A DNA stretch of 19,486 nt from Candidatus Bathyarchaeota archaeon (GTDB taxonomy: Archaea > Thermoproteota > Bathyarchaeia > Bathyarchaeales > UBA233). Both the position numbers and the translations under genes were made by a program. The notes beneath the pieces are model-generated. The model was not told the DNA's origin. It worked only from the letters and a program-made list of their open reading frames with translations, and searched no databases. Position 1 is the first letter of the stretch; each line of letters opens with the position of its first letter. Positions 7,875 through 15,011 of the stretch are shown here, one piece after another. The stretch is taken from contig JANXEP010000066.1 in assembly GCA_025057795.1 (NCBI GenBank), positions 1 to 19,486 on the forward strand, read 5' to 3'.

Positions 7875-8981
7875 CTAAGTGTACTCCTTCATCGTTTTAG
7901 CGAAATCTTCAAAGAAGAAGTATGTATCATGGGGCCCGGGACCAGCCTCCGGGTGGTATTGGACAGCTTTTATGGGTAACTCTTTATGTTTTACGCCCTC
8001 CACAGTGTGATCGTTTAGGTTGATCTGCGTTAGGACTAAGCCAGCGTCTTTTAGGGATGACTTGTCCACGGCGAAGCCGTGGTTTTGAGTGGATATGAAA
8101 ACCCTGCCTGTTTCGAAGTCTTTTACCGGCTGGTTTACACCCCTATGGCCAAATTTCAGCTTGTAAGTTTTTGCGCCCAAAGCCAAAGATATCATTTGAT
8201 GCCCAAGACAAATGCCGTATAAAACAACTTTTCCAGCAATCTCCCTCACTGTTTCAATTGTCTCTCTAACCCTTACGGGGTCGCCTGGACCGTTGGAAAG
8301 GAGCACCCCGTCAGGATTGTATTCCAAAATCTTTTTTGCAGGAGTATTGTATGGCACCAATATTATGTTTGCGTAGTTCTTTAACAGGCGGATTATGCTC
8401 CATTTAACACCGCAGTCAACAAGAACAACGTTCAAGTCGCGTCCAGCCTCTATCAATTTAGGCTCTTTGACGCAAACTTTTGGCACAAGGTCTAACTCGG
8501 TGATGGCAGGCTGCTTTCTTGTTTCTTCGATCAGGCTTTGAAGGTTTGGCTCATCCTTTCCCTCGTAAACCAACAAGGTGCTTTTCATCGTCCCGTAAAT
8601 TCTTATCTTCCTCGTAAGCAGCCTCGTGTCCACACCCTGTATTCCCGGAATCTCATACTCCTCCAGAAATTCATGCAGGGTTTTTTCAGATCGCCAATTG
8701 CTGGGCGTCTCACAAAGTTCTCTGACGACGAAACCTTCAACTTTAATTCCATCCGACTCGAAGTCTTCTTCGCATACGCCGTAATTGCCTATCAGCGGAT
8801 AAGTCATCATCAAAATTTGCCCGGCGTAAGAGGGGTCTGTTAAATCCTCCACATAACCCGCCATTCCAGTGTTAAAGACAAGTTCGCCCTGTGCTTTCCC
8901 AACAGCCCCAAAACCTTCGCCGAAAAAGCAGGATCCGTCTTCCAAAACAAGTACAGCCTTTTTATTGCTGCATCCTTCCAA
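7875..8981 (-). CDS. carA: carbamoyl phosphate synthase small (glutaminase) subunit
   Basis: This 368-residue subunit releases ammonia from glutamine and channels it to CarB. The N-terminal CPSase small-chain domain has [36 protein letters not shown] and the [13 protein letters not shown] segment. The class I glutamine amidotransferase domain carries the nucleophile in GICLGHQ (about residue 257) and the partner His-Glu in [12 protein letters not shown] (about residue 345). [10 protein letters not shown] is also typical. TTG 8981 is chosen because GAAGGG lies 8 bases upstream and the frame gives a standard length. A TATA-like box sits about 35 bases further up. It leads the carAB pair and is divergent from the deaminase-like gene. 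Confidence 0.97.
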   Translation of the reverse strand: MEGCSNKKAVLVLEDGSCFFGEGFGAVGKAQGELVFNTGMAGYVEDLTDPSYAGQILMMTYPLIGNYGVCEEDFESDGIKVEGFVVRELCETPSNWRSEKTLHEFLEEYEIPGIQGVDTRLLTRKIRIYGTMKSTLLVYEGKDEPNLQSLIEETRKQPAITELDLVPKVCVKEPKLIEAGRDLNVVLVDCGVKWSIIRLLKNYANIILVPYNTPAKKILEYNPDGVLLSNGPGDPVRVRETIETVREIAGKVVLYGICLGHQMISLALGAKTYKLKFGHRGVNQPVKDFETGRVFISTQNHGFAVDKSSLKDAGLVLTQINLNDHTVEGVKHKELPIKAVQYHPEAGPGPHDTYFFFEDFAKTMKEYT

Positions 8982-9113
8982 TACTGAACCCTTCTTACAT
9001 TAAGGGTTCCAACTCTTAAAGCTTTCGATGGGGAAAAGGGGGAGAAAAACCTTAGTCTTATATTCTTGTAAGTCTCCTTCTGTCTTTCAAATTTAGGAGC
9101 CGCGGGTGATGTA
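8982..9113. promoter_or_regulatory. divergent promoter region between carA and the deaminase-like gene
   Basis: For carA, minus-strand AGCTTTAAGAG (9013-9023) would place the transcript start about 10 bases ahead of the TTG. For the plus-strand gene, CTTATATTCTTG (9057-9068) lies about 50 bases before its TTG, which is preceded by GGGTGAT at 9105-9111. That stretch is complementary to the 3' end of archaeal 16S rRNA and fixes the start. The boxes are separate, so the two genes need not be co-regulated. Confidence 0.4.
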
Positions 9114-10868
9114 TTGAACCGAAGATTGCTTATTGACGTATGCTTAGGAAGGGAAAAGGCGGATCTTGTCTTAAAGTGTGGGGCTTTGCTCAACGTCTTT
9201 TCAGGGGAAATTCTGGAGAACGTTGACGTTGTTATTAAGGGCGACAGGATTGCTTATGTCGGCGAGAATTCAGGCCACATGATAAGCCCGTCCACCCATG
9301 TCATGGAGATAAGCGAGGGCGTTGCCGTTCCAGGCTTCGTTGACGCTCACGCGCATATAGACGCGTTTTGCACACCTACGGAACAGGCTAAAATGGCTTT
9401 GGCTCATGGAACCACAACCCTTTTTGCTGAGCCGGACGAGTTGGCCAGCGTATTAGGGGCTAAGGGTTTAAAAATTTTCATAGACGAGGTTGGGAAACTG
9501 CCCCTTAGAGTTTATGTGCTGGTACCACTTACAGTACCCCAAGATCCCACGCTAAGCCCAATTAAGCCGATGCCGTTAAACGCCTACAAGAGGTTCTTAT
9601 CCGCTAAGTCCGTGGCAGGACTTGGCGAAACTGTTGCTTGGACATTGATTTTGAACAATGAAGGTTACTATGCTGAGAGGTTTAAGCTGGCTCTTGAAAT
9701 GGGCAAGCTGATTGAGGGACATACTGCGGGCGCAAAAGACTTCAAACTTGCCAGCTGCGCATGCGCTGGGGTATCTTCATGCCACGAGGCCATAAACGCT
9801 GAGCAGGCGATGGAGCGGCTTCGGCTTGGGTTTTTCCTGATGATCCGTGAAGGTTCCATAAAAAGAAGCTTGTCAGACATACTTCCACAGCTGATAAGTT
9901 CAAAGGTAAGCCTCTGCAATGTTGCCCTTGTAACCGACGGCGTGGACCCCGTCGACTTAGTGGAAGCAGGTTACCTTGACAATGTGGTTAAGGAAGCCGT
10001 TGAACATGGACTTGACCCTGTTGAAGCCATTCGGACAGTAACCATAAACCCGGCGAGGCATTTTAGAATGGACGATCATATAGGCGCTATAGCCCCGGGG
10101 AGATACGCTGACATAGCGGTGATAAAAAGCTTGGAAAAGCCTGAAGTGTTGCTTACGATTTGTAATGGGCAGGTTCAGGCTAAAGAGGGAAAATTTGTCG
10201 GAGAAATTGAAAAGTATTCGTATCCTCGTTATGCATTCAAAACCATGAAGGTGAAGGGTAAAGTCAAACCGGAAATGTTCAAGATCAAAGCCCCAATCCA
10301 AAAAGGCCTTGTGAAAGTTGTTGTAGGCAGACTTGAAAATGAGACTGTCACCCGCAAAGAGTTGATGGATGTTAATGTTGTTGACGGAGAAGTCAAGCCA
10401 GACGAGGGTTTAGACTTAGCCAAGATCGCCGTCATTGACAGGCATTTTAGAAGCGGCAGGATAGGGCTAGGCTTAATCAATGGGTTCGGGGCGAAGGTTG
10501 GGGCTATCGCGTGCAGCCTAAACTTTGATGAAAATCAGCTGGTGGTAATAGGGTACCGTGACGCGGATATGGCTTCCGCCGCAAACACCGTTATAAACTT
10601 TGGAGGCGGCATCGCAATTTGGAACCATGGTAGTTTGTTGGAAGCGTTGCCATTGCCAATAGCCGGGGTTATCTCCACCGAGAGCCTAGAGGAAGTTGCC
10701 AGCACGCTAGCCAGAATCAATAAAACTCTGATGATGGCTGGTTCTCCTTTCGTAAAGCCCCTTAACGCCGTCTTTTTCACAACATTTGTTTCGCTTCCAG
10801 AAATACGGTTCACTGACAAGGGAATAGTGGACGTGAAAAACAGAGGCTATGTCCCGCTATTTGCGTAG
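9114..10868 (+). CDS. adenine deaminase-family amidohydrolase
   Basis: At 584 residues it matches the length and order of adenine deaminase, which converts adenine to hypoxanthine and ammonia in purine salvage. Metal ligands of the family appear in place: H79 and H81 in VDAHAHID, E172 in GLGE, H203 in GHTAG, H224 in SCHE, and D275 in VTDG. HGTTTLFAEPDE, IREGS, the INPA motif and GAIAPGRYADIAVI also match, and the C-terminal ADE domain includes GFGAKVGAIACS and NTVINFGGGI. Several usually strict motifs differ: HID rather than HIESS after the HxH, GHTAG rather than GHAPG, and TDG rather than TDD. It may be a divergent adenine deaminase or a relative with another substrate, so no gene symbol is given. 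The start is TTG 9114, with GGTGAT just upstream. It is a single gene, divergent from carA. Confidence 0.85.
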   Translation: MNRRLLIDVCLGREKADLVLKCGALLNVFSGEILENVDVVIKGDRIAYVGENSGHMISPSTHVMEISEGVAVPGFVDAHAHIDAFCTPTEQAKMALAHGTTTLFAEPDELASVLGAKGLKIFIDEVGKLPLRVYVLVPLTVPQDPTLSPIKPMPLNAYKRFLSAKSVAGLGETVAWTLILNNEGYYAERFKLALEMGKLIEGHTAGAKDFKLASCACAGVSSCHEAINAEQAMERLRLGFFLMIREGSIKRSLSDILPQLISSKVSLCNVALVTDGVDPVDLVEAGYLDNVVKEAVEHGLDPVEAIRTVTINPARHFRMDDHIGAIAPGRYADIAVIKSLEKPEVLLTICNGQVQAKEGKFVGEIEKYSYPRYAFKTMKVKGKVKPEMFKIKAPIQKGLVKVVVGRLENETVTRKELMDVNVVDGEVKPDEGLDLAKIAVIDRHFRSGRIGLGLINGFGAKVGAIACSLNFDENQLVVIGYRDADMASAANTVINFGGGIAIWNHGSLLEALPLPIAGVISTESLEEVASTLARINKTLMMAGSPFVKPLNAVFFTTFVSLPEIRFTDKGIVDVKNRGYVPLFA

Positions 10869-10955
10869 AGTAGGGGGTTGACTGCAAACGAGAAACGGCT
10901 AGTTGGCCAAAAGTCTTATGAGCGGTGAAGGGCAAATAAGTTTGGAGATCGGAAT

Positions 10956-11309
10956 ATGGTTTATTGTGTTAAATGCGGCGCCAAAAATCCCGATGACGCT
11001 AAAACATGCTCTCAATGTGGGGCGCCCTTGTACAAGTTAACCGAGGGCGAGTTTCGGCGTCATGAAAGGGAATGCTTTGGGGCTGGAAGCGCCGAACCCC
11101 GTGAAAGGATAGAGGAGGAGTGTTTCGGCGTTCCCATAAGCAGCACGGTTATGGGCCTAGTCTTCGGCATAATAATAATCATTGTAGGCTTCAGCTTCCT
11201 ATTGAGGGAGCTTTACGGCATAAGCGTGCCCTGGTGGCCCCTTGTCATCATCATCTTCGGCGTTCTCATAGTCGCAGGAGCCATTTACAGTTTAAGCCGC
11301 AAACGCTAG
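10956..11309 (+). CDS. zinc-ribbon small membrane protein
   Basis: This 117-residue protein opens with a zinc ribbon: C4-x2-C7 and C18-x2-C21. A charged, Glu/Arg-rich linker (about residues 30-57) follows, then two membrane helices (about 63-86 and 92-111) joined by a short Trp-containing turn, ending in the positive tail SRKR. The ribbon should therefore face the cytoplasm if the positive-inside rule holds. Such zinc-ribbon/two-helix proteins are common in archaea and have no assigned job. GGAGATC six bases or so before ATG supports the start. Its last 18 bases overlap the end of the minus-strand gene that stops at 11292, so the two are convergent. Confidence 0.8.
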   Translation: MVYCVKCGAKNPDDAKTCSQCGAPLYKLTEGEFRRHERECFGAGSAEPRERIEEECFGVPISSTVMGLVFGIIIIIVGFSFLLRELYGISVPWWPLVIIIFGVLIVAGAIYSLSRKR

Positions 11310-12023
11310 TTCGCATGGAATCTTACAGCGGCGGCAAATCTGCAAGTGATCCCACTGGGAAAGCAGTATCCTCGTGAAAAGCCAAAAGATGATTAGGCAT
11401 ATCAAGTACAAGTCGATGAGGAGGTTTTCTGCAAGGGCGTCAACCCCTACAAGCACCAGAAAGCATGAAAATACAAAGAGGGTGTTCATAAAGGATCGGG
11501 TGAACCCCTTAAACTTAAACTGGAAAAAACCTAGGACAATACCGATTTGGCCGGCCAAAACGCTCCACAATCCAGGCTTTCCCAGAAAATTAACCTCAAG
11601 GAAAAAGTAGGAGGCTGTTCCCGCCAGCACGAGAACCCCTCCGAAAAGTAAACCCGTGCACGCAGCGCATAAAACCCGCCTGTTTAAACGGATTATGTGG
11701 GCGTCAAAATTTCCGCAGTCTGGATGGTGCCCCCTAAAATGGACGCTTTCCATGCTTGGATTGAGATTTTTAACCTTTAAATTCTGGGTCTTTTTTCTTT
11801 TGCGGCTGTGAAAGGTTTTTGAGCATTTATCTGGAAATAAGGCTGCCAAAATTCCTGAGATACAGATTAGGGCTAATAGAGCGCCTATAAGTTGTTTTCG
11901 CCAAGCCAAACTCCATGGGGGTGTTGACTTATAAAGTGTAAGGGGTAGCACTAAGGCTGCCCCGATGAGGGAAAGGGTTATGGCTGAAATGGCGAGAAAA
12001 CCGTAGTCGAATTTATGAGGCAT
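11292..12023 (-). CDS. Cys/His-rich multi-pass membrane protein (DUF2085-like)
   Basis: From ATG 12023 the protein has 243 residues. Two membrane helices (about 9-30 and 45-63) lead into a positive linker. The segment RGHHPDCGNF (H99, H100, C103) and VLCAACTGLLFGG (C119, C122) come next. This His-Cys...Cys-x2-Cys arrangement followed by a membrane helix resembles DUF2085 membrane proteins, whose function is unknown. Four or so further helices follow, and the C-terminus holds a second cluster, C-x2-C-x3-C (ICRRCKIPC). A longer frame back to 12149 exists but would overlap the neighbouring radical SAM gene and reads poorly. The start is 10 bases after that gene's stop, so the two are probably one operon. 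It overlaps the convergent zinc-ribbon gene by 18 bases. Confidence 0.7.
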   Translation of the reverse strand: MPHKFDYGFLAISAITLSLIGAALVLPLTLYKSTPPWSLAWRKQLIGALLALICISGILAALFPDKCSKTFHSRKRKKTQNLKVKNLNPSMESVHFRGHHPDCGNFDAHIIRLNRRVLCAACTGLLFGGVLVLAGTASYFFLEVNFLGKPGLWSVLAGQIGIVLGFFQFKFKGFTRSFMNTLFVFSCFLVLVGVDALAENLLIDLYLICLIIFWLFTRILLSQWDHLQICRRCKIPCELAFAA

Positions 12024-12033
12024 AATGTTTCGC

Positions 12034-13458
12034 CTAGAAAAGGGTTTTAAACTGTGCGAGTATACCCTTACCCACCATATACCAGTAAGCCCTTCTCTGC
12101 AACTCGTTGGACGAAAATACTCCCCGAAACCGCCGCCTCCACGAGCCATAAAAGCTTCTGTAGCAAAGGTAAAGTTCCTCCTGCACCTCTCTCCGCGACA
12201 ACGTTTCTGTGGGCATTATGGCGTGAACCATGTCATAGTTTGCCCAGTTAAAATCCTCAATCCAGCCGTTTCTTTTGGCTTCCTCGTAAATTTGGGTTCC
12301 GGGAAAAGGCGTTAAAACGCTGAATATGGCGAGGTCAGGGTCTAGCTCGTTTACAAATTCCCTCAGGTTTGCAATGGATTTCGCCGTGTCTTTCCTAGCA
12401 CCTATAATAAACATGGTGTGAGCTAAAATATCATTCTCTTTTAGCAGCTTAACCGCTCTTTTTGCATCCTCAACCTTTAGGTTCTTTCCATACTCGTTAA
12501 GAATTTCTTGGTTGGGGTTTTCAACGCCTAAGAGAACCCACCTAAGTCCAGACCTGCGCAGTTTAGGCAGAAACATTTCGTTTCTAACGATGTCGTCGCA
12601 TCTAGCCTGAACAAACCACATTAAGTCTTCGCCCATGCCTCTTTTAAGAATTTCATCAGCAAGTTCACCTATCCTTTCGCCTGAACCAACATTGTCATCC
12701 GTCAGCCAAATGAACCGGCTGCCGAAATTGTTATAGCAGAAAGCCATCTCGTCGGCGATGCGGGCTGGTGATTTTCCACGCCACCGTCCACGCCAATGCC
12801 TCCACTGAGTGCAGAAAGTGCAATTATGGAAGCATCCCCTAGAACCCTCGATTAGGGCGTATGAAGCCTTTCGCCCCGCCATGGCGGCAAAATGGTACTT
12901 ATCGACTGAATCTTTAACAAGGTGGTATCCGGGATAAGGGAGCTCTTCCAAGTTTTCAATAAGCTCCCTAGGAGGGTTGTGGAAGATTTTACCTTTATAC
13001 CTAAAGGATATGCCTTTTACTTTTGAGAGGGCTGCTGGTTTTTCAGCGTTTTTCACCAGTTCTACGAGGGTTTCTTCGCCTTCGCCCCGCACGATAACGT
13101 CGATTTCCGGATACTGTCCTAGGCTTTCTTGGGCGGTGGCTGTGAAATGTTGACCGCCAGTAACCGTTAAAATGTTGGGATTCACTTTCTTTGCTGTCTC
13201 CAAGGTTCTAGCGACAACGTAAGCGTTGCATGTGGCTAAGGCGCTTGAGGCTACAATGTTTGGGGTGAAGGCTTCAATTTCCTTTTCAAGTCTTTTCCAG
13301 TCGATTTTCTGGGCGTTGCAGTCCAGAACTTTAATCTCAACGTCTTTAACTTTATTTTCGAGGTATGCTGCCAACTGTATTATGCCATAGGGCGGCGGCA
13401 AATATTCCCCCATAACAAACCATACATCTTTCGGCGGCTCTACGAAAAGAATTCTCAT
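12034..13458 (-). CDS. B12-binding-domain radical SAM protein
   Basis: The 474-residue protein begins MRILFVEPPKD. Residues about 1-135 form a cobalamin-binding Rossmann-like domain, with YLPPPYGIIQLAAYLE and then GGQHFTATAQESL. The radical SAM core follows, with the cluster cysteines C209-x3-C213-x2-C216 (CFHNCTFC) and later TDDN and GVEN segments typical of the barrel. This architecture is shared by BchE-type cyclases, P-methylases and many unassigned enzymes that methylate or rearrange unactivated carbons; the substrate cannot be read from the sequence. ATG 13458 is preferred to a TTG at 13470 because GGAG sits 7 bases before it and a TATA-like AGCTTTTAAAGGG (13488-13500) would start transcription near 13468. 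The gene downstream, 10 bases away, is the Cys/His-rich membrane protein. Confidence 0.88.
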   Translation of the reverse strand: MRILFVEPPKDVWFVMGEYLPPPYGIIQLAAYLENKVKDVEIKVLDCNAQKIDWKRLEKEIEAFTPNIVASSALATCNAYVVARTLETAKKVNPNILTVTGGQHFTATAQESLGQYPEIDVIVRGEGEETLVELVKNAEKPAALSKVKGISFRYKGKIFHNPPRELIENLEELPYPGYHLVKDSVDKYHFAAMAGRKASYALIEGSRGCFHNCTFCTQWRHWRGRWRGKSPARIADEMAFCYNNFGSRFIWLTDDNVGSGERIGELADEILKRGMGEDLMWFVQARCDDIVRNEMFLPKLRRSGLRWVLLGVENPNQEILNEYGKNLKVEDAKRAVKLLKENDILAHTMFIIGARKDTAKSIANLREFVNELDPDLAIFSVLTPFPGTQIYEEAKRNGWIEDFNWANYDMVHAIMPTETLSRREVQEELYLCYRSFYGSWRRRFRGVFSSNELQRRAYWYMVGKGILAQFKTLF

Positions 13459-13487
13459 CAATTTCTCCAAAGAAATATTGGCGTTTT

Positions 13488-13500
13488 CCCTTTAAAAGCT
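13488..13500 (-). promoter_or_regulatory. TATA-like box of the B12 radical SAM gene
   Basis: Minus-strand AGCTTTTAAAGGG is centred about 37 bases before ATG 13458. A start about 26 bases downstream of it leaves a short leader holding GGAG. This argues against the longer TTG start at 13470. Confidence 0.4.
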
Positions 13501-13524
13501 TCCAACACGCCCCGCATTTACACA

Positions 13525-13545
13525 ACCCTTTCCATTTTAAAGGGT
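13525..13545. repeat. inverted repeat around a TATA-like run
   Basis: ACCCTTT (13525-13531) and AAAGGGT (13539-13545) are exact reverse complements separated by CCATTTT. The right arm and spacer form CATTTTAAAGGG, a plausible TATA box about 40 bases ahead of ATG 13581. The pair may be an operator, or merely a chance feature of an AT-rich promoter. Confidence 0.35.
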
Positions 13546-13580
13546 GAAAGACAACATTCCATTGCTATGAGGTCTAACTT

Positions 13581-14043
13581 ATGGAGGGGGAGGATAAGCA
13601 AAAACGTGTCGAAAAAGCAGACATGCTGAGTCTGGCTTCACCAGGGTTTTTCTTCATACTTGTTGGCGCCACATGGATGGCGAATCCAAACCTAACAGAT
13701 GAGACTGTTAATTTTTTCAAAGATTTTCAGCTTGTAAAAATAACAGAACACATAGTTTTTCCAGCACCCGCCAAAAGTCACCCAGTCGTATGCCGCCGCC
13801 ATGCAGTTTGGCCTAGCCTTCGGCGCCTCCCAAATAATCATACTGGTTCTTCGATTCGTTTTCCACGACTCTTTGAAAAGGAAGGCTGAAACATTTTCAG
13901 GCATAGTTTTCTGGTTTATTGCAGGCTTCTTTTTGCAGATGCTGAGCAGTGAAGCCCTAAGCTGGTTCGGCTTCATTGCCGGGCTTATTATTGCTTGTGG
14001 GGCGGCGATGACAGCCAGCAGCGTCGTAAAACTTTTTGGATGA
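13581..14043 (+). pseudogene. small multi-pass membrane protein, split by a frameshift
   Basis: The first frame (13581-13889) starts at ATG with GAGGT 8 bases upstream and reads sensibly to FPAPAK. After that its text becomes non-membrane, basic junk. The second frame (to 14043) carries on with TQSYAAAMQFGLAFGASQ. Dropping one A from AAAA at 13773-13776 joins them into about 153 residues. The joined protein has four likely membrane helices: about 17-35, 72-92, 100-120 and 124-146. There is no family motif that I recognise. It stops 3 bases from the end of the convergent radical SAM gene. Whether the shift is real or a sequencing error cannot be decided here; apart from this the coding sequence looks intact. 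Confidence 0.6.
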
Positions 14044-14046
14044 TTA

Positions 14047-14676
14047 CTACCAGAAGCAAGGGATGTACTCTCTAACTCTGAACCTTACTCCCATATTCTT
14101 AGCTAAGTCTGCAGTTTTCTGGAGGTTTACTTCTGGGATGGCGACTGCGGTCACTTCGACGTCAAAAACTTTTCTGGCTTTCTCTATAAATTCTAAAACG
14201 CTTTCAAAGGCGTTTTCAAAGACGGGTCGGCAAACTTCCCTGTAGGTTTCTTTGTCCGGAGCGTTTAGGCTGACGCTTATTTTGTCTATTCCAGCCTCCT
14301 TAAGCTCCTCAACCACATCGCGCCCCTTGTTCAGCAAATATCCTTGACCGTTAGTGTCCAATCTTAGCGTAACCATTTTCCCATGATAACGCCGTATCCA
14401 CCTACAAACTTCTAAGACGCAGTCCAACCTTGTGAGGGGTTCTCCGAAACCGCAGAAGACGATTTCCCTCCAATTCTTCAGGTTTAAAACCTTTTGAAGT
14501 TCGGTTAACACCTCGTCAACGGCTGGCTCCTTTATCAGTTTAAGGTTGAAGCCGCCAACGCCGATCTTAAAATTTCTGAGGCAGAAATAACAGTTGTTGG
14601 AGCAACGGTTTGTTATGTTTAAGTATAAATTGTTTCCAAGCCAGTAAACGACGCTGGGGCTCTTTTTTGCAAACAT
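14047..14676 (-). CDS. radical SAM protein of the TatD-linked type
   Basis: From ATG 14676 this is a 209-residue protein. YWLGNNLYLNITNRC leads into the cluster motif C25-x3-C29-x2-C32 (CSNNCYFC), the canonical radical SAM 4Fe-4S site. FCGFGEPLTRLD supplies the GGEP-like SAM-binding motif, and RLDTNG and KISVSLNAPD follow. The short length and the YLNITNRC opening match the TatD family-associated radical SAM group. In that group the gene usually lies beside, or is fused to, a TatD nuclease; no TatD is present here. Its reaction is unknown. Starts at 14700 (GTG) and 14691 (ATG) are possible; 14676 has GGGAG 8 bases upstream. It is convergent with the small membrane protein, 3 bases apart. Confidence 0.85.
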   Translation of the reverse strand: MFAKKSPSVVYWLGNNLYLNITNRCSNNCYFCLRNFKIGVGGFNLKLIKEPAVDEVLTELQKVLNLKNWREIVFCGFGEPLTRLDCVLEVCRWIRRYHGKMVTLRLDTNGQGYLLNKGRDVVEELKEAGIDKISVSLNAPDKETYREVCRPVFENAFESVLEFIEKARKVFDVEVTAVAIPEVNLQKTADLAKNMGVRFRVREYIPCFW

Positions 14677-14700
14677 CCAGTTTTCTCCCATTAACTCCAC

Positions 14701-15011
14701 TAAACCCCTTCATAGAAATACGTTGATGCCGCAACGCATTAACTTTTAATCCCCAAACCCAAACCCGCAAATGGTTTGCTGAAAATCTAGAGGGGGCTAT
14801 CAAATTTAAAAGCGGAAGAACACGTAAAATTGACGTTTTGCCCGGCGCCTTAACCAAAATCATAGGGGTGTCCTCCGCAATCAATATGAGGCTCAGAATT
14901 CAACTTTAAGTGAAAAACCATTGCCCATGGAAGCGGATAGTTAAGCGTCTAGAATAAGTTTAAATGCTAATCGGCTTCTAAGGTTTTGTTATTACAAGGG
15001 GGAAACGCGGT
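14701..15011. other. intergenic region holding the pyrG promoter and a possible short gene
   Basis: The stretch 14727-14909 is open on the plus strand, reads like a basic small protein and ends at TAA 14907-14909, but has no start in its own frame. An ATG at 14725 in the neighbouring frame would join it if one T were removed from TTTT at 14743-14746, making about 60 residues (MPQRINF then NPQTQTRKWFAENLEG). No family is recognised and no ribosome binding site is clear. The last 60 bases carry the pyrG promoter. Confidence 0.3.
14957..14966 (+). promoter_or_regulatory. TATA-like box of pyrG
   Basis: AGTTTAAATG lies about 50 bases before ATG 15012. A start about 25 bases downstream leaves a leader of roughly 24 bases with AAGGGGGAAA (14996-15004) as ribosome binding site. 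The spacing is typical for an archaeal gene. Confidence 0.5.

Noticed and set aside
8840..9193. 117-codon minus-strand frame
   Set aside because: It overlaps carA, the divergent promoter region and the deaminase start in a shifted frame; both flanking genes are far better supported.
12024..12149. 42-residue N-terminal extension of the Cys/His-rich membrane protein
   Set aside because: It would lie inside the radical SAM coding end and reads as low-complexity Gly/Arg text; ATG 12023 directly after that gene's stop is better.
14567..14884. 105-codon minus-strand frame ahead of the radical SAM gene
   Set aside because: It overlaps the radical SAM N-terminus in another frame and the better plus-strand reading at 14725-14909; no motif is seen.
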